From positions 124,001 through 188,000 of the forward strand of contig WHVD01000079.1 in NCBI GenBank assembly GCA_015178975.1: DNA of 64,000 bases, in the 5' to 3' direction. Origin of the DNA: Hysterangium stoloniferum (Eukaryota; Basidiomycota; Agaricomycetes; Hysterangiales; Hysterangiaceae). Made by a program: the position numbers and the translations under genes. This document shows positions 46,748 through 58,879 of the stretch, in pieces (the first letter of the stretch is position 1; each line of letters opens with the position of its first letter). Below the pieces are notes generated by a model. It saw only the letters and a list, made by a program, of their open reading frames with translations. It ran no database searches and was not told the origin of the DNA.

Positions 46748-48489
46748 GTTAATTCTGGATTATCTGGAGACGATAATATGCCCAGTATTCGCACAAATAA
46801 CCAGGAGGGAGAGAAAGGGAGCCTGATATCCCAACGCCGTAAGAGAACCAGAATACTTCAGGGTATTTACCGATCCGAGTGCGGACGCATGACCTCCAAT
46901 CCTGCCATTTCAATGATGGGTGATAGCAAATGGCTTCTAAGTTTATTAAATGGAGTTCATCCTGGTCATGTGCACGTGAGCTCTATTGTATATAATTAGA
47001 ACTCAGCATGGGACCACCTTGAACATGTTCTTTATGTTTTGTTGATACGTTGCCTTGTTTTCTTTATTTCAATTTGTTGTCGTACATACGGCGCAGCGTT
47101 CGCATTTCTCCTCGCATCCATCGGCTTGTCAGGGGGGAAAAGATTTAGCTATGATATCAGATGAGAACGTCGGGTTCTTGGTTAATGGATTATGGGATAC
47201 CACAACTTTTGTACTGCAACTATGCTGTGTGTAACATGAGTGTGCGGCATGGGTACTTTTCCGGGCCTGGGCTCCGGGGATCAATGCTGGTACTTCACCT
47301 TATAAAAGATATCTGAGACTACCAATCCCACATACTCTATTATCGTGACATCTAATGTGCAAAATACATCTGGAACAACTGAAAAAAAATCATAGAAAAT
47401 ATGTAGCACCAATCGAGAGATCGGGGCGGCTCACCACTATATATTTAGCAATTAGGAAGTGATTCCCACAGTACCACTTACAGCCGATGACCCACAGTCA
47501 TGTGGACAATTTCCCGGCGTATTGTGACTGTCCCAACGTTGAAGGTGTCTAAGAACGCTTAGAAGGTACAAGTCTGATATCGCGAATTATTTCATCCCTT
47601 GCACCGCCATTGACGAGGATCAACACGGTAAGCTCGATGGGCTTTACATTGACCTCAAAGAGAGCCTCTGGAACTCGCACGATAAATATAAACCATATCT
47701 GAAGAAATTTACGAAACTCAAAAATTCGCTGCGAATAGATGTAAACTGGAACTGGTGTTCCGTAGAACTAAGGTCGCCATTCTTAGACTTCTGCTAAGAG
47801 GCATGCACAATCGTACCCTGCCTAAGTTTCACCTTGACGGCCACTGTCCAACGTTCGCACTTTCGGACTCAACTATTGGCCGGGCAGTTATGAAGAAAAT
47901 AAGCGTCGTATCAAGATGAAGTGGACAAGCGCCTTCGCACCATTCGCTTTTATTGTTCTTAGAAGAGTCCAACGTTGATGCCTGGACGAGATACGGAATG
48001 GAAGTCCATGTGAAAGTGGACCGGATTCACGAGCTGTCACCTTGTTGCGTGAATCTCCGAGGAAAATCATCGATACTGCCTCCAGAGTTGTTAAGCCCCG
48101 GTCCTTCTGTTCGATAAATACCCAAAGAATATCCTCCGATCTGGAACGATAAGCAATTGGAACGCCTGCATTGGAACCCGAAACTTGTTGATACTACAAC
48201 ACAGCCAATAACAGGGAGTAAAACGATAACCAAGTAGAGTTTTTTTCCCCTTACCTATGCTTTCAAATATCTTATGCTTGCGGTTCAGGATGCTAGTCCG
48301 TAGTTATATCCCCGAGACTCACAATCAACACTAATCCTCATCTTTCGATCGCCCCATGCGATGTATTCCCTGATTATGCCAAGGTGATGTGGCGGCTTGA
48401 GAGGGAACTAGCCGGCTATTCTAGGTGTCCATGTTCTCCATTTGCTTCAGAGTCCGTATCAACTCGCCTTTTTTAAAGTGAGGAGGAAG
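46748..48489. other. Long spacer, nothing firmly recognised
   Basis: About 1.7 kb with no supported gene. Short plus-strand frames near 47560-47790 read like protein (LDGLYIDLKESLWNSHDKY) but lack start, splice context and family match, so they may be remnants of an old gene. No RNA gene was seen. Confidence 0.35.
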
Positions 48490-49050
48490 ATGGAGAGCAT
48501 GCCGCCTTGGGTAGAGGATTTTTCTGTTGAAGATTCTGAAGACGACCACGTGTCCCATGAACACCAGCCTCCCCTCCCGCCACCAATATTCGGAGCTCCT
48601 ATTCTGGTGCTCATATTGGAAGGGGTTCGGGCTCAAAACCAAGTGTCACCCGCCAAGCTGCAAGAAACGGCCCGAAAGACCGTGAGGGCTTCCCGAACTA
48701 CATCAGCGTACTATCCCGTGGGCTCTCTGCGTCGTGTCCCCGCTTCTGTCCTGAGCCCCAACCCAGCTCGACATTGTCCATACCTCGACCCAATAACAGG
48801 CAAACAATTTACTTCAACGTCCAAGAAAGAAGAGGATTGGACGATACTTAGGCACTGGAAGTCTGTCCACTATGACAGAGAAACCATTGCAATGTATGAA
48901 GGCTACCTCGTAATCGGTCAAGGGACCTTGATTACCTCCAGGCGGGAGTACGAGCGCACTAACGCCTCGCGATTGTGTTGCCAACATTGCGATGAATTCT
49001 TTTCTCGTAAGGACTGTAAGACTAATCTCTGCCGCAGAGCAGACGCATAG
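48490..49050 (+). CDS. Small protein with degenerate zinc-finger-like ends, unrecognised
   Basis: A single open frame of 186 residues from ATG at 48490. The middle has CPYLDPITGKQF followed by RHWKSVH, which resembles a C2H2 finger missing one Cys. The end has CCQHCDEFFSRKDCKTNLC, a second Cys-rich finger-like unit. Similar two-finger proteins occur in mushrooms, but the family is not certain. The N-terminus is acidic and Pro-rich (PPLPPPIFG). No intron is needed. It could also be a decayed fragment of a longer zinc-finger gene. Confidence 0.45.
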   Translation: MESMPPWVEDFSVEDSEDDHVSHEHQPPLPPPIFGAPILVLILEGVRAQNQVSPAKLQETARKTVRASRTTSAYYPVGSLRRVPASVLSPNPARHCPYLDPITGKQFTSTSKKEEDWTILRHWKSVHYDRETIAMYEGYLVIGQGTLITSRREYERTNASRLCCQHCDEFFSRKDCKTNLCRRADA

Positions 49051-49565
49051 TAGAATGAGTGGTGGGAGGCAAATACCACTAGTCTATTAAAAATCCACAT
49101 GTACAGATTCTACAAGTGGAAAACAAAGGGGACCTATTCCGGTCAACCCTGCAAGTGCGACACGGAAGCAAATATTACCAAATCGTTGTGTAGGCGACCC
49201 TTCCTTACAGGACGCCAAGCAACGTCATATCAGAAAATGGCATGGGATTCAACTTGAACAATCATGAAAGCAGCGTAGAAGAACAGCGACAAACGGAATG
49301 CGTGCTTGAGGGAGCTTATCTTTTACTGATTCAGTTGACTCTGTCATAATTGCACTTTATCCCCCTTCTACACCACCAAACAAAAACTGACCAGTTTTTT
49401 TCAACGTCATAGTGATGGAGCAACAGAAAGTACTATAAACGTCGTCTTTACCTTCCTGAGGTTATCGATAACTGTATCTGCACCCATACAAATGAATATA
49501 GCAAAATGTCATGTTGTTTCGGCGGTCGATGAAAGATTCCTTGTATATGTCCATTTTCCATTTAT
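49051..49565. other. Spacer, nothing recognised
   Basis: About 515 bp between converging genes. No gene, RNA or repeat is supported. Confidence 0.4.
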
Positions 49566-51033
49566 TTAACCCTTAGTCAAGAGGCTTAGATGTTTTGTTG
49601 CCCAACTCAGTTTCGTTAGTTCCAGCTTCACGTCAGGTTCTGTGGAAATAATTACAAGATAATCTTGCTAAAAAGAAGAACGAAAACCTACTGGGTCTAT
49701 GATCTACACGCAGGTGAATCCCCAATCGCTCCGCTTTGAGACGTGAAGCAACAATCATGTGCTCCAGGCACGCTTCCTCTGACAAAATCTTTGGAGGCTC
49801 AACCTCTATAGTCACATTTTTGACGGTATTGGGTAATATCTCCCACATATTGTCTATAGATGTCATATCTACTGTACCACGTACAACGAGCACTAGTGTT
49901 TCCAATGGCGAACGGGAGTATGTCAAAAGCTTCTCTCGGACGAGGAATCCGCTGATGCGTAGCCATCGTAGCGAGGCGTGCTGGCCTACGTCTGTCATTA
50001 ACCAGTTCATAGAAGGGATCCCCGTTCCATTTAAATTGTATACGAGGGTGAACGCCTCTAAATACGGTAGAAGTCGTGTAGCGGTGTATGATTGGTCGCT
50101 GAATGGTCGAAAAGTAGAGGATCTCTCAAGATATGGTTGATAAGTATCGAAAATGTGCAGTGAGTTAAGGGATCTTTGAACGTGTAAAAACAGCCTGTCG
50201 TCAAATGTAGTCGTCCAAAATGGATCATTCAACCTCATATGGCGCAACCGAGGCATTTCGGGCCATACGATCGCTCCTTCTGTGCGGGACATGACTATTT
50301 CTGTAAGAGTTAAACACTCTAGATTCGGAAGAAGGGGAATTTGACCGAGCCAGGCGGCCAGATGTTGAAACCCGATGATGCGTTTCGGAGGGGGGTATAC
50401 CCATGGCCCTTTCGAACCAAATATCTCGAGGTGGGTGACATTAGTGACATACGCCATGGATGGGAAGTTCTTTTGAATAGTGCTGGCGTCCCACCACAAT
50501 GCGCTCTCCATAGGTATCGCGAGATGGGTCAGGTTTGGACATTGAGCAACGAGTTGGCGAATGGCTCTCCCGCGGCGTGCGGTGAGCTTTGTAGAGATCA
50601 TGGTGCGGAAATGCAACTTATCGTCTGCCGGGAGCGTGAGCGACTTAACAACGGAGGCCAGCTCTCTATCGTTTTCAAGTGTCCGCTGAAGGAGCCTGCA
50701 AGCACGAATATTGCGGGGTGTCGTGGATACATAGAGATATGTCACAATGGCTCGATGCCATCCCCGACATACCCGAGCAATTGTCAAAAAGACTCGTTTG
50801 ATCTGCGCTTCCATGTCGTGGTAGATATCGCCATAAATACCAACGAGATGCGATACTATCTCTAGGATAAGTTCTGTGGGCAGCTGTAATGGCATGACGG
50901 TGGTGTGCTCTGTGTTGGCTCTCGAATCGCCATATAAACGCAATGAACGTGTTATAACCCCCATGAGGGGGGAAATCTTAGGAAAAATTTTTTTTGGCCG
51001 TTGTTCAACGTTATATGCATGCGGGCTCACCAT
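49566..51033 (-). CDS. F-box protein
   Basis: Two exons (51033-49692 and 49639-49566) give 471 residues. An F-box-like motif lies near residues 48-90 (LQLPTELILEIVSHLVG, then ARVCRGWH), the SKP1-binding part of SCF ubiquitin ligases. The rest contains leucine-rich-repeat-like blocks (LVAQCPNLTHLAIP, LPNLECLTLTEI, LETLVLVVRG) that would select substrates. The second exon supplies KPDVKLELTKLSWATKHLSL, which continues the frame cleanly past the stop reached without splicing. F-box genes of this form are greatly expanded in mushrooms, and two decayed relatives lie further right in this window. The substrate is unknown. Confidence 0.85.
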
Positions 51034-52957
51034 TCCGAGACATTAATGCTCGGCACATGATTACAGTGGTAGACTTTGTTGTGGGCCATCAGTTCTGTGA
51101 AACGGGCCGTTATAATTTTTGAGTAGGGTGGTCACTTAAGAGTTGATTATTGATTACAAGAATTTCGAGTCAAGCCCGAGAGAATGGGTGTACTATGAGT
51201 TTGTAAGGTAGTATTTAACTTTACAACTCTACTTTCTCACGTACATACAGACCAGGCTCCAGGTAATTGACGCGAGCGCCCAATGTCTTGAATAATATAC
51301 TTAGTGATTCAGTTCCCGTCCTCATAACACAACGAAATCTAACAAGTAGTAAGTGGTTTCTCTGTTAGCATGTCGTGGCATCTTCCCGGTGCTTAATACC
51401 TCATGGTCGTGATACCTAGTGACTCTTAAGTCTCCCCAATCGAGGCAAACCCTCTTTCGCGCGGCCACAGCATAACCAAAGCAACCTCCTTAACAGGGTC
51501 AGCATAAGACGGCTTGAACATCGGAACACTTCAGAAAGGCCTTGGTGACAGCGAAGTCATGAAAATACGATAGCTACTCCTCATACCATGTATCCTTCTC
51601 CTCAATGATAGCAGAATCTGACATCTGGCGAGTAGATCCACTTAACCTAGCTCACGAAAAGTAAATATTCATACATAATTTCTCACACCAGAATATATAC
51701 GACCACGAGAAGTGCGATTTAACTATGCTCCGTTATCTGACGTCAGGTGCTACCGAAGACGCATATCTGTCCTGGAGTCCACGGTGGTGACTTCTAGACC
51801 ATGCTATGATGCGAGTTCTAATAGCCGGTGTTGGACCACATAGTCGCGGGGTAATTCACGGTAAGTATGCCATCATGCTCGAGGTCCACTATACGACACT
51901 CAAAGAAATCCAGTTCGTGTTCTGAACGCGATGAAGCTATCCGGTCTGACATCTATTCCACTCCTCATTCAAGGCTCATTCGCTCTCTGATGTCTCTCCC
52001 TGTATGTGGTATCGCTGCCGAAAAGTGACACAGTGGATCATATAAATCAGTTGAAGGCCATCGATTTGCATTTGGTTTATAGTAATTATACCCTGCATCC
52101 TAAGGACGATTGGAAACTGGCATAATGATGCCTTCGACTGGTGGGATCTTCTCTAAACGTGTAAAACCTATGGAATTACGACTATAATTTTGTAGCCAGG
52201 TTCTCTGCATTTGCTACGACCTGCTGGGCTGCACAGACCAGACACAATTAAGCCTGTTATCCCGTACGATGTTTCTCCCACCTTTTACATAGTTTTCAAG
52301 ACACATCAGCCATCAATTTGGATGGATTGCATCCTTAACTACATTGGTAGGAGTCATAGCTTAATGACATCCACTGACTTCCAAGTGAATCTGAGGATCA
52401 AAAGAATCATAGGATTGAACTCAAAGGCGGCAACAAATCCTCAAGCATTTTAAGCGAACATTTTCAACAACATGACCTTATAATGGACTTGATTGTTCAA
52501 AAACAGTTATTTTGAATTCCCTTTTCACGATGTTGGCGGCTCACATGATGTTAACGTAATATTATCAGGCGAAGGAAAGCCATTGACTGCTTATGATAGG
52601 CTGTCAAGGAACTGGAGGCTCAGTTGCATTGTTGCGGATATCTGTATGTGTCTTGATCTCATTAGCATCGTACGAGATTTGATATTACCGTAGAGTCAAA
52701 AATAAAGTTGTGGTACTAGTGGGTTTTGGTCCTCCAAATCATGTCATATTGAGTGTGTCATAACAGATAAAGTCGCGGTATGATAAAGGATTTAAACGCG
52801 AGTTGGCCGGGACAGATGCTACTCTAAGTGAACGAAAGTTTGAGCTGGCACAATGTTGGTTATTTACACGTGGATCCCAGTGTTGCATACCGAAATATTC
52901 TCGTCGAAAACGTGCATACTCAATGCTCACGCTGACATGTTACCCATCCAAGAGCTG
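51034..52957. other. Long spacer, nothing recognised
   Basis: About 1.9 kb without a supported gene. Short open frames (for example 52211-52453) show no family signal. Old, decayed repeat sequence is likely but cannot be named. Confidence 0.35.
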
Positions 52958-54041
52958 TTCAGTGCGCTCGATTTTGGCCCGAGAAAGAAGTAGAGACAAC
53001 AAGACGTCCTCTATCCCGGAGAATCAGCCTTGTAACCATTATAGCTCCAGACAAGGAAGCGGCAATCTAGGAAGTGCATGGCAGTCCGGCCTGATACAAC
53101 TATGCACAGACGATTCAGATTTTGAAAGGGATTGGCGGCGGCGGTGCTGTATATGGACGGAAGCGAGGTAGCCATGCTCAAATGCCAGCTGGGACAAAGC
53201 AGTAGTGACACAGTCTACGAAGCAAAGGCAGTCAGTCTACTGGGGATAGAGCTGCTTGAAAACGAGGACGCACGGACTCGAGTTATAATTGTTCTCGACA
53301 CTCGGGCAGTAATGATGGCTCTGCCCACTAAGAAATCATCTGCGGGACAATACCAAGAGACTCTACGGCAGACGGACAAGGCCCGATTCAAATAGTGCCG
53401 GCTCTGGAGCTGATCTGGGTGTCTTGCCAAAGGGGTGCGAGGCGGAATGAGAGGGGGGACAATGTGCAAAAGAGGCTGTGAAGGAAGACGACAGTGAGAG
53501 GAACAAACTCCATTACGAAGAAGGAAGCCGATTAGCGTCACTGGTGTAGACGTTGCAGGCAGAAGCACTCACAAAAAGTCATACTGAAGAATTCACTCGT
53601 CGCCCAGATACCTCATGCTACGAAGGATTGATAATACCCTGCCTTCGTCGAGCTACCGCAAGTCAACAGATGACCTATGTCTCAGGACAACCAGTGTCTT
53701 TACGCAGCTACGCACGGGGCACGCCCACTCCGAAAGCATCTGCCCGACGAAAGATGAAACGGTCGTGCATTTGCTAGTACGATGTCCCGCACACGAGCCG
53801 CACAGGTCGATTCTCAAAGAGTCTTCCATGCTAAATCGGTAGCGAAGCTCCTCACAGACCACGGCATGATCCCACACCTAATGCGCTATATTGATTCGAC
53901 AGGCAGATTCAAGGACACCTTCGGAGCAGGAAGGAAAGACAGACAGATGGGCAGATGATATTACTTTGTAATTACAGTCGACCATGGGCTGACAGACTAC
54001 AAAACTGAATTAAAAAAAGAAAAAAGAAAAAAAAAGAGAAG
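52958..54041 (+). mobile_element. LINE 3' end with RNase H domain, decayed
   Basis: The 3' part of a non-LTR retrotransposon with an RNase H domain. VLYMDGSEVAMLKCQLGQSS, DTVYEAKAVSLLGIELLEN and VIIVLDTRAVMMAL carry the DGS, E and D positions of RNase H. Downstream, LRTGHAHSE, ETVVHLLVRCPAHEPHR and RYIDSTGRFKDTFG match the usual LINE C-terminus with its Cys/His-type knuckle. An A-rich tail lies at 54011-54040. The blocks lie in different frames and stops interrupt them, so at least two frameshifts are present. The reverse transcriptase is missing, as expected for a 5'-truncated insertion. Confidence 0.82.
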
Positions 54042-56389
54042 GTCAATCGTCATTTTGAAGCTCGGAGATCTAGTCTTTGCAAATACCATAAAAATTGTTT
54101 TACCTCACAATCCAACACGAAAGCTGGTAACACCATGTACCGTCCTGGGAGTTTTGCTTGAAAATATTCCTAATTAGTAACAGACATCGTCTATAATGTG
54201 TATTTATGGCGATATTTATCGTACATGTTACAAGTCGAGAAAAGAAGTGAAGTACAGACGGGGGTTGTGACAAAAACTATAGTACGAAGTCAGCCGCGGC
54301 TCGTGACACGCGGCTGGCATCAACGGGAGCTGTGTGGTCGGGCATAGATGACCGTAACTCAAAGTTATTGTGCGTCATCGAGTTTTGTCAAGTTGTATCG
54401 AAAATGATCAGCGAAACAACGGGCGGAATAGGCGTCGAAGCGAAGGGAACGCCAAATTAATGGTTCCTCGCCGTTTCAATCGTTTGACTCATTTCGACTG
54501 ATGGTGAAACGACGACCGAACGACCACTCAAAAGGCGTTTCTCTGACATCATCTGATATGCGAGCCGTGCGGATCACGCTTGTCTCCTGCTCTTACTATC
54601 TATGCTACTGGACTTCAGGTCCATCTGGAACTCTCGAAGACTGGGAGTTTGTATTCAATTTATGAAGGGATGGCTAGAAAGATTCTTATTTGGCCAGCTG
54701 GTTTGAGACTCCATAGTCTCAACTGCCTATTGTTAATGGGGTTAGGACGACGTCCAACAGATCATGCCCTGTTCTGCTGTCTTCGTCTTCAGAACTAAAT
54801 GGTCACTTGCGCATCTAAAAGATTGACGACTCCGCCATTGTATCACATGGACCCACGGCATCTTTCACGCGTAGTAAATTAACTGTCATCGTATTAGCTT
54901 GGGGCTGAGCGCTAGCTGCAATTTGATGTAAACTTGGAACGATAGTGTGCTTTCTCCCTCCAAATACCGAGCATTGAACGGCGATTCAGCCACTTTATAA
55001 AACTACAGGGGAGGTCGTCTTTGATGCGTTGAAGCTGTGTTCCGAACGATTTTCGAACGATATGACACTAAGCGCCCTTGATCGCAGAAGGACCAAATTG
55101 CAGATTCGGTTATTGCACCGTTCGCTAAACGTCATTCTTGGTTAAAACGCAGCATCAGCTGTGGGTATTATCGGGATATACTATTAGTAACCGCATTGAC
55201 ATATCCGCACTAAACGGATATCCTCAAGACACGACAAGATCTTCGACTAAGTTGAGAAATTTCCTGAAGGAAACACCTCCGCTATATGCTGGTGGTCCCT
55301 CCCCCCCCTTCCCTATGTGCCTCTCACACGACCGGCATATGCATGGATGATGAAACGGACGATTTGAAATTTCTCGAGAGCGCAAAGGGTTCCAATGAAT
55401 CGGACCAAACGTCTGCCACCGCCACTCCAAGTCGGGATGCCAAGGTTAATCCGATACCCTTGAAAATTTTTCTATTGAAAGAAGCAAGATATTACTACTA
55501 TTTCACAACCAGCTAGCCTATCTACGATAACACCCGAGCTTCAGGTGATTTGCTCACCACTGTGGCCGTCCAATACTCTGTATCAATGTAATTCCTATTG
55601 TAATGATGTTTGTCCTGTGGTCATAATGGCCAAGAGCGTATACTACTCGGTTTCTTTGTGAGGTTGATCCAAGGCTTGGTGGCTTGAGAGGCTTCCACGA
55701 GGCCAGGAAAGATAAAAATGGCACAACATACGCATTCTATCGCGCTTGAATTTATCGGGCATGTCAGTAATTTACTGCCCCTTCATCAATCCCCTTTTGT
55801 CTTGTAGGTCACTAAAAGTGCCCGGCTAGGAAAATTTGTCATGGGATTCAATGCATAATGAGCACGTGAAGGTTTCCGGCGGGCAAGTCAGTTCCGAACG
55901 CGCGTTGAGTCATGGCATATCCCAAAGAAAATAGTCATCCATTGTCTGAGCCGTTGTATACTGAGAACATAGCGACTCCGAAGGTAATCTACGCCTATAC
56001 TTACATTCATAAATCCATGAGGTTGCAAGTACCGATACAGAAATTTGTCTTGTGACGTTTAAGTATACTTGTTCTGATGGAAGGCCAAGTCCGTGTGATA
56101 CGGATAAGAGAATGAATGGTCGTTGTCACCCGTATCTCTCAAGTATCCTGGTTTCCAGTCTATTGTTCCGAATTTCGCCTACCAATGATCGCACCTCTCA
56201 GCGTATAAAAGACCAGTCACCAGCGATTAACTCCAGTACCGCTCCTTTACCACATCCCCCAGCTAAGTTCACACTGGGCCGATGGAACACTCGAAGAATT
56301 CTTGCCTATTGTTCACCTTCAACTGGCAACTAGTAATTTATACACGATTCCTTTGATTATTTACTATCTGCTCACTCACACACTGCCAG
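54042..56389. other. Long spacer containing one dispersed repeat
   Basis: About 2.3 kb with no intact gene. It holds the first copy of the 108-bp repeat (annotated separately). An ATG at 55912 opens a short frame MAYPKENSHPLSEPLYTENI followed by a donor-like GTAATC; it could be the lost start of the transporter relic to the right, but the membrane helices that should follow are missing. Confidence 0.35.
54506..54613 (+). repeat. 108-bp perfect repeat, copy 1
   Basis: From GAAACGACGACC to CTATGCTACTGGAC this segment is identical, base for base as read by eye, to 61243-61350 in the same orientation. Flanks differ completely. It contains a short frame MRAVRITLVSCSYYLCYW. It is likely the end of a recently active repeat family. 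Confidence 0.92.
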
Positions 56390-57118
56390 ATTCAATGATC
56401 GATTTTGGTTTCGTTATTGGGTCATTCGTACCACTTGTTCTCTTCTGGATGTGAGAAGTCTCTTTTATCCCACCATCTTGTTCCATTTGACCGACTTCCC
56501 TTGACACTAGCTTTGGCGATAAGCATCTCAACGCCGTATGGCGGGGGACCCTTGGTTTAGGTGTTATTCCCGCTGCCGCAGTATTCATTTGGCGTTTTAA
56601 TATGAGGGTATGTAACTCGCTTGGGCCGTCAGATGTCATACTTATAATTACACCAGGAGCCCACGCGCTATAAAAAAAGACTCCATGAAACATGCGAAAA
56701 TTCCTTACTTCCTCATTTTAAAGCGTTACTGGGTCCGTCTCACAGCCATTTGCATTGCATGGTAGATATTTTGTTACTCTATCTCCTTTTGCTCATGGTT
56801 ATCATATTTATAGGTTCATCTATGATTTTATCACATATCCCTTCGGCCTATTCTCCTCCACTGTCCTAAATAGTGTTGAACCGACTGGTACAGCCTTTAC
56901 GACTATCCTGGGTTGGAATGTTGTCATAAAGTACGTTATCCTTGCTATCAATCGCGGTCGTCCATGCGGTGGACTAACACTTTGTCTCAAAGTCTATTTT
57001 ACATGCCTGGCACCCTGGTCGGCGCGTTTGCTGTTGACTGGCTTACACCCAAATATACCATGATTGCAGGCTTTGTTTGGCTTCATCCTAAGCGGAACGT
57101 ATTCCACTTCAACGCGAA
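56390..57118 (+). pseudogene. Phosphate/glycerophosphodiester permease-like MFS gene, decayed
   Basis: The middle portion of a Git1/Pho84-type MFS transporter. MIDFGFVIGSFVPLVLFW, then IFGDKHLNAVWRGTLGLGVI, KKDSMKHAKIPYFLILKRYW, WFIYDFITYPFGLFSSTVLN, TILGWNVVIN and MPGTLVGAFAVDWLTPKYTM join across GT-AG introns (donor 56451 with acceptor before 56511, and further ones) in one frame. After TMIAG the frame is lost, although FGFILSGTYS and NFTA can still be seen in other frames. The first helices and the last six helices are absent. It is a recently broken gene remnant. Confidence 0.75.
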
Positions 57119-57357
57119 CTTTACCGCGGGAGGTGGGGGGTTGATATGTTCCCCACTCACGTTGTTCGCAGCTCACGCAATGGTTCAATAAAAAATGTGA
57201 GTATCTTTTATGTCGACCACTCATTTCCTTTCATTTATTGTTCAAAACTACAGGAACCTTCCAACACCGATGATCAGGTAAATATCCTTTGTCTTTACCA
57301 TCCGTTCCTTTTTCTGATAATGCATCTTTTCAGACATGTTAGGTGCATATCAACCGA

Positions 57358-57609
57358 GAGTGGGGTGCGACGGCTAAGTGACACATGCCGTCAAACCTGG
57401 TCTGGTGTTATGCCGACCGCCCGTTGAGGTCTTGGGTTAAAATCCCACTAAAAGTCACCAGGGAGTTTTGGTGGGAACCGCGCTTGTCGTGGAGCCCCAC
57501 AGTACCCATATTGGGTCTGTGTAACATTTCTTCCTGGGAGTGGTCTGCCGTATCTTGCGCGATCCGTTGTTAGTCGCGTTTGATCGTCAGCCTCCGAAAA
57601 AAAAAAAAT
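57358..57609 (+). mobile_element. Candidate tRNA-derived SINE
   Basis: An A-box-like ACGGCTAAGTGAC near 57369 and a B-box-like GGGTTAAAATCCCA near 57434 lie about 65 bp apart, as in a tRNA-like RNA polymerase III promoter. The unit ends about 170 bp later in a run of A residues (57597-57608). Length of about 250 bp, tRNA-like head and A tail together fit a SINE. No clear target-site duplication was found. Confidence 0.45.
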
Positions 57610-58879
57610 ATTGAATACTACAGATAAGAAAAATGGTGAGCGGTGAGTATCGTTTGAGTTGACCACTCACTCATTGTTCAAACTACAGGGGAACCCAACC
57701 AGGACAAAAGTGAGTAGCTCTCTCGTAAAGGCGTTTTAAGTACTAAATATATATGATAAGTTTTGCTTCGTGATGAGGCAATCAAAGTACTTACTGTTGA
57801 CTTTTCTGGGATTTCGGGTTAGCGATGGATTGCGAGCATTAGGGCTCGGGTCGCAGCATTGGGGATTCACCGTGTACTATGGGTTACATAAAGTCTATTT
57901 GTATTTATTTAGTCCTTATCCGTTTACAACGAGTACTGCCACCTCACTCAGACAAACGGAAAGTTATACGGTCTAGGAACAGCACCATGAAAACTTAACG
58001 CTTACTTTCAGCGTAAAACGTTCACTGAGAGATTCACTAACTATACTACGCGTATATAATAGTATAATAGTATATTTGAGAGGAGATTGAACATTTATTG
58101 CGTCTTCTCGAGACATTCGGAGAGAGAAGGAAAGGGTACACACACCTCCTGGAGGAAAGAGAGAGGAGGCCGGTCAGAGGAGGACTGAGAGAGAAGGAAA
58201 GGATACACATACCACCTGGAGCAAAGAGAGGTGCCAGATGATTGAACACTTTGCCGTAAAACGTTTGAGTACTAAAAAATGAATAGCGTAGTAAAGTTAC
58301 AAACAGTAGGTGCGACGTTTGATATCACAAAGACGTAGTATCTAATTGAAGAGGCAATTTAGCTGGTTAATAATATCATTAGCCAGTTCGACGCTTAATA
58401 TAATATACAATAGGCCTATTATCCAGACCTTTAACTCTCTTAAAAACCTTGGAACGACTTTGCTAATTTAATTATCTGAAAACGGCCTTTATAACGACTT
58501 CACCCAAGTTGTTGCCCCGCTCTGATCAGTAAGAACATCATCCCCCAGTGGGGAATTGACATGCCTATTGTAAAGCATTGTGTAACCAGTTTGAACCGAT
58601 TTTGCCATAATGTTCAAACAAGGATCGTTTCCCAGCATGTCCAAATCGGGTAATATAGTGCAGTTTTGCAGTTGGAGCCTGTCGTAGTGCGTCTTACACT
58701 AGTAGGACCTGTCTGACCTCCCGGGTTCTGGCCGGGGAACCGGCGAGACACAATCAAGACCAGGTCGTCCGATTAAAAGAAACCTCAAAAACCCGGGTCA
58801 CCACCTCACAGAAGAACACTGTATTCGAAAACTACGGTATTATTCTAAAATGCTATAGCATGGTCAGTGAACTAGTTAA
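57610..58879. other. Spacer with low-complexity repeats
   Basis: About 1.3 kb without a supported gene. It includes AT-rich runs (58050-58080, 58390-58430) and a purine-rich tandem duplication annotated separately. CGTAAAACGTT occurs near 58010 and again near 58254. Confidence 0.35.
58120..58232. repeat. Purine-rich tandem duplication
   Basis: A unit containing GAGAGAAGGAAAGG, TACACA and CCTGGAG.AAAGAGAG is present twice, about 67 bp apart. Units differ at a few bases. Non-coding. Confidence 0.8.

Noticed and set aside
50341-50865. 174-residue plus-strand frame
   Set aside because: Antisense to the F-box protein coding exon, whose F-box and leucine-rich pattern are clear.
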